Shown here one piece after another: positions 3,912-5,849 of a stretch of DNA of 5,849 nt. Position numbers and translations under genes: made by a program. The DNA is from Helicobacter sp. GTDB lineage: Bacteria > Campylobacterota > Campylobacteria > Campylobacterales > Helicobacteraceae. Under the pieces are notes generated by a model. It was given only the letters and a program-made list of their open reading frames with translations. It ran no database searches and had not been told where the DNA came from. The DNA is taken from NCBI RefSeq assembly GCF_029067145.1, contig NZ_JAIEFA010000030.1:1-5849 (forward strand), read 5' to 3'. Each line of letters opens with the position of its first letter. Within the stretch, counting starts at the first letter, position 1.

Positions 3912-5849
3912 ATGGTATGGAAAGATGAGGATTTATCGGAAGTAAGTCAAGCAATAGAATCACAAGAAAATGTGTTATTTATGGATTTGCAGCAAGAATA
4001 CTTAGTAGAATCTCTTAGGATTTTTTATGCCAAAGATTCTTTGGCTCTAGCAGCCAAAAACAAAGAATCTTTAAGTGTAGAAACTTCTTGTGATGGCAAG
4101 ATTTGGGAAAAGTTAAGTGGCGAATTATTAGATAGTATAGAAATATCTGATTTCTTGGAGATCCCGATTTATCAAGCCCTTAATGCGCGTTATATAAAAA
4201 TATCCCACCAGCCGATACCATTAGATTTTAAGGTTTTTATTCGTAAATTTCCGGGAATGTTTATAGCTAATGGTCAAGCAGGTTGGGGCGATAGAATGAT
4301 TGCGATTCTAAATTGTATGGCTATGGCAAAATACACAGGATTTAAATGGGGGACATTGTGGCGATACAGAAAAGGCTCAAACTTCAATCAAACCGGAATC
4401 AATGTGATTAATATTGAAAGTGTGGAGGAGATTTTTGCCCCCAAATTTATTGCAAAATATGTGTATGTAGGAAAGATTCCATATAATGATATTTATGGCA
4501 CGAAGCCGGGCGTGAAATCTTTAGACGACTTTTTGCAAAAGCCTTATCAACGCTCTTGGGGGCATTATTTTTATCATCCCGTATTAAGCTATGAGGGATT
4601 GCCAAAGGATTATGCAAAAGATTATCCAAGTTTTTGGAGCAAGATTATCTTTAGTGAAAAAATCCAAACCCTCTTGCAAGAGGTAGCACAAAATGCAGAG
4701 AATCTCAAAAACAAGATAGGCAGGGAGTATTTCTCTATACATATACGCAGCGGGGATATTGTGTATAATCCTTGTGGCGTGTTTTGGTTTGACAAATACA
4801 CGCCCGCAGAAATTGCTATGGAACTGATAGAGCAGGCGATACAAAAATCTCAAGCCATTTTGCTTTTTGGCGAGGATAGTCAGGAAATAGAGGCTTTGGT
4901 GGAATATTATGGGAGGAATTATCCCTACATTTATAATTCTAAGGAGTTTCTAGGTAAAAACTTGGAGAATGAGACGCAAATCGCACTCCAAGAGATTATT
5001 TTAATGTCGCATTCTTGCGAAATTTACACTAATGGCGGAAGCGGTTTTGCAAGGCTTGCATGTCTTATAGGCTTGGGACGCGAACCACAAGGTTGGTCAA
5101 ACATCTTTAGCAAAGAGGAGCAGTATAAAATCTTAAAGAAAAATGCCAATAAGATTCTATTTAAGCCCTTGCAAAACTCTTATAGCAGAATGTTGCTTGC
5201 CGCATTGCATTTGGAGCTTTTCCCGCAAGATTTGGAATCCCTGCTTAGAATCGTGAAAGAAGCAATTGTTTATAATGATAAAGTTGCAGTCTATCATTTT
5301 TTTGAAATTGTGATTTTGCTTGCTTCGGAGAAAGAATCGGAAGCAGAAGCAAAGGCAAAAATACTTGTTGAATCCTTTGAAGTAAATACGATTTTTACGC
5401 GTGGGGCTGTTGGTTCTTTTTTTGTTCGCAATTTTATAGCTCATTTTGTTTTTAGGCAGTATGAAAAGTTTTTCTCTTTGCAAAAGACAAGTATATATTT
5501 GAATTTTTTAGCTTCCAAGCTTTTTGGGATTGAGTTTGCATGGAGAGCGCAGAGTGCAGATTCCAAAAATCCTACTTTTAAAGGACATTATCTCTCACTT
5601 ATAAAATCTATACCCCAACAAATCCCACTTCAGCAAAACACCCTAACAGGTGCTACTGCTCGTCTCCAATCCCACTTAGCCTACAAATTAGGCAATGCAA
5701 TGATTCTAAACTCCAAAAGCTTATGGGGAATGATACGCTTACCCTATGTGTTAAGCTATATTAAAGAATCCCACAGAATAGAACAGCAACAATATCAAGA
5801 AAAAATCAAAAAGAATCCAGAATTAAAACTTCCTCCTTTGGAATTCTAT
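3912..5849 (+). CDS. Fucosyltransferase-like glycosyltransferase with discoidin-like N-terminus (3' partial)
   Basis: Open for 646 codons from ATG 3912 to the window edge with no stop, so the C terminus is missing. Residues about 20-99 resemble an F5/8 type C (discoidin) carbohydrate-binding fold: S59-C-D61-G-K-I-W65 and A92-R-Y-I-K-I-S98 are its typical strand signatures. Residues about 118-395 look like a GT-B fucosyltransferase of the NodZ/FUT8/GT11 type: a glycine-rich start GQAGWGDRM (121-129), HIRSGD at 277-282 with the arginine expected to contact the GDP-sugar, LLFGEDS soon after, and YTNGGSGFARLA (372-383) as the third motif. A helical region follows, then about 579-646 is a segment (TGATARLQSHLAYKLGNAM) of a kind I associate with Campylobacterota glycosyltransferases. 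No signal peptide or membrane segment is seen, so a cytoplasmic role in LPS, capsule or protein glycan synthesis is inferred. Donor and acceptor sugars are unknown. Confidence 0.75.
   Translation, partial: MVWKDEDLSEVSQAIESQENVLFMDLQQEYLVESLRIFYAKDSLALAAKNKESLSVETSCDGKIWEKLSGELLDSIEISDFLEIPIYQALNARYIKISHQPIPLDFKVFIRKFPGMFIANGQAGWGDRMIAILNCMAMAKYTGFKWGTLWRYRKGSNFNQTGINVINIESVEEIFAPKFIAKYVYVGKIPYNDIYGTKPGVKSLDDFLQKPYQRSWGHYFYHPVLSYEGLPKDYAKDYPSFWSKIIFSEKIQTLLQEVAQNAENLKNKIGREYFSIHIRSGDIVYNPCGVFWFDKYTPAEIAMELIEQAIQKSQAILLFGEDSQEIEALVEYYGRNYPYIYNSKEFLGKNLENETQIALQEIILMSHSCEIYTNGGSGFARLACLIGLGREPQGWSNIFSKEEQYKILKKNANKILFKPLQNSYSRMLLAALHLELFPQDLESLLRIVKEAIVYNDKVAVYHFFEIVILLASEKESEAEAKAKILVESFEVNTIFTRGAVGSFFVRNFIAHFVFRQYEKFFSLQKTSIYLNFLASKLFGIEFAWRAQSADSKNPTFKGHYLSLIKSIPQQIPLQQNTLTGATARLQSHLAYKLGNAMILNSKSLWGMIRLPYVLSYIKESHRIEQQQYQEKIKKNPELKLPPLEFY

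Noticed and set aside
4447..5483. Minus-strand frames of 60, 89 and 108 codons within the glycosyltransferase gene
   Set aside because: The plus-strand frame is continuous across all of them and carries recognisable domain motifs; these lack ribosome binding sites and family features.

Overview
The window looks like chromosomal DNA of a Campylobacterota species, most likely an enterohepatic or other non-gastric Helicobacter. It is AT-rich. The GroEL and the class I aminotransferase read like the Helicobacter pylori proteins as I remember them, and the last gene carries a C-terminal segment of a kind I associate with surface-glycan proteins of Helicobacter and Campylobacter. The GroES lacks the His/Cys-rich nickel-binding tail of H. 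pylori HspA, which argues against the gastric species. No database search was possible, so the species is not assigned.

Layout from left to right: (1) 1-67 is an almost pure C tract with three A interruptions, which could be a contig-edge artefact or a real G/C tract. (2) 68-223 holds no convincing gene but has a nested inverted repeat (124-174) just past the end of the aminotransferase gene. (3) 224-1396, minus strand, is a complete PLP-dependent aspartate-type aminotransferase (aspB). (4) 1397-1707 is a divergent control region with several inverted repeats, a repeated AGACTAA/TTAGTCT operator-like motif and an exact-consensus sigma70 promoter (TTGACA, 17 bp, TATAAT) driving groES. (5) 1708-1968 groES and 2000-3640 groEL form a two-gene chaperonin operon, followed by an 11-bp stem-loop at 3654-3685. 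(6) 3686-3911 is noncoding, with a G-rich patch and a plausible promoter. (7) 3912 to the right edge is a long open frame of 646 codons with no stop, so it is 3'-truncated by the window. It appears to be a fucosyltransferase-like glycosyltransferase with a discoidin-like N-terminal domain and a helical C-terminal segment.

The chaperonin operon and the aminotransferase are housekeeping genes and diverge from a shared control region. The glycosyltransferase has its own promoter and ribosome binding site and is not obviously linked to them in function; it probably works in surface glycan synthesis. It is the least ordinary gene here, because it seems to combine three modules in one polypeptide. 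I see no CRISPR array, tRNA, rRNA, insertion sequence or defence system.
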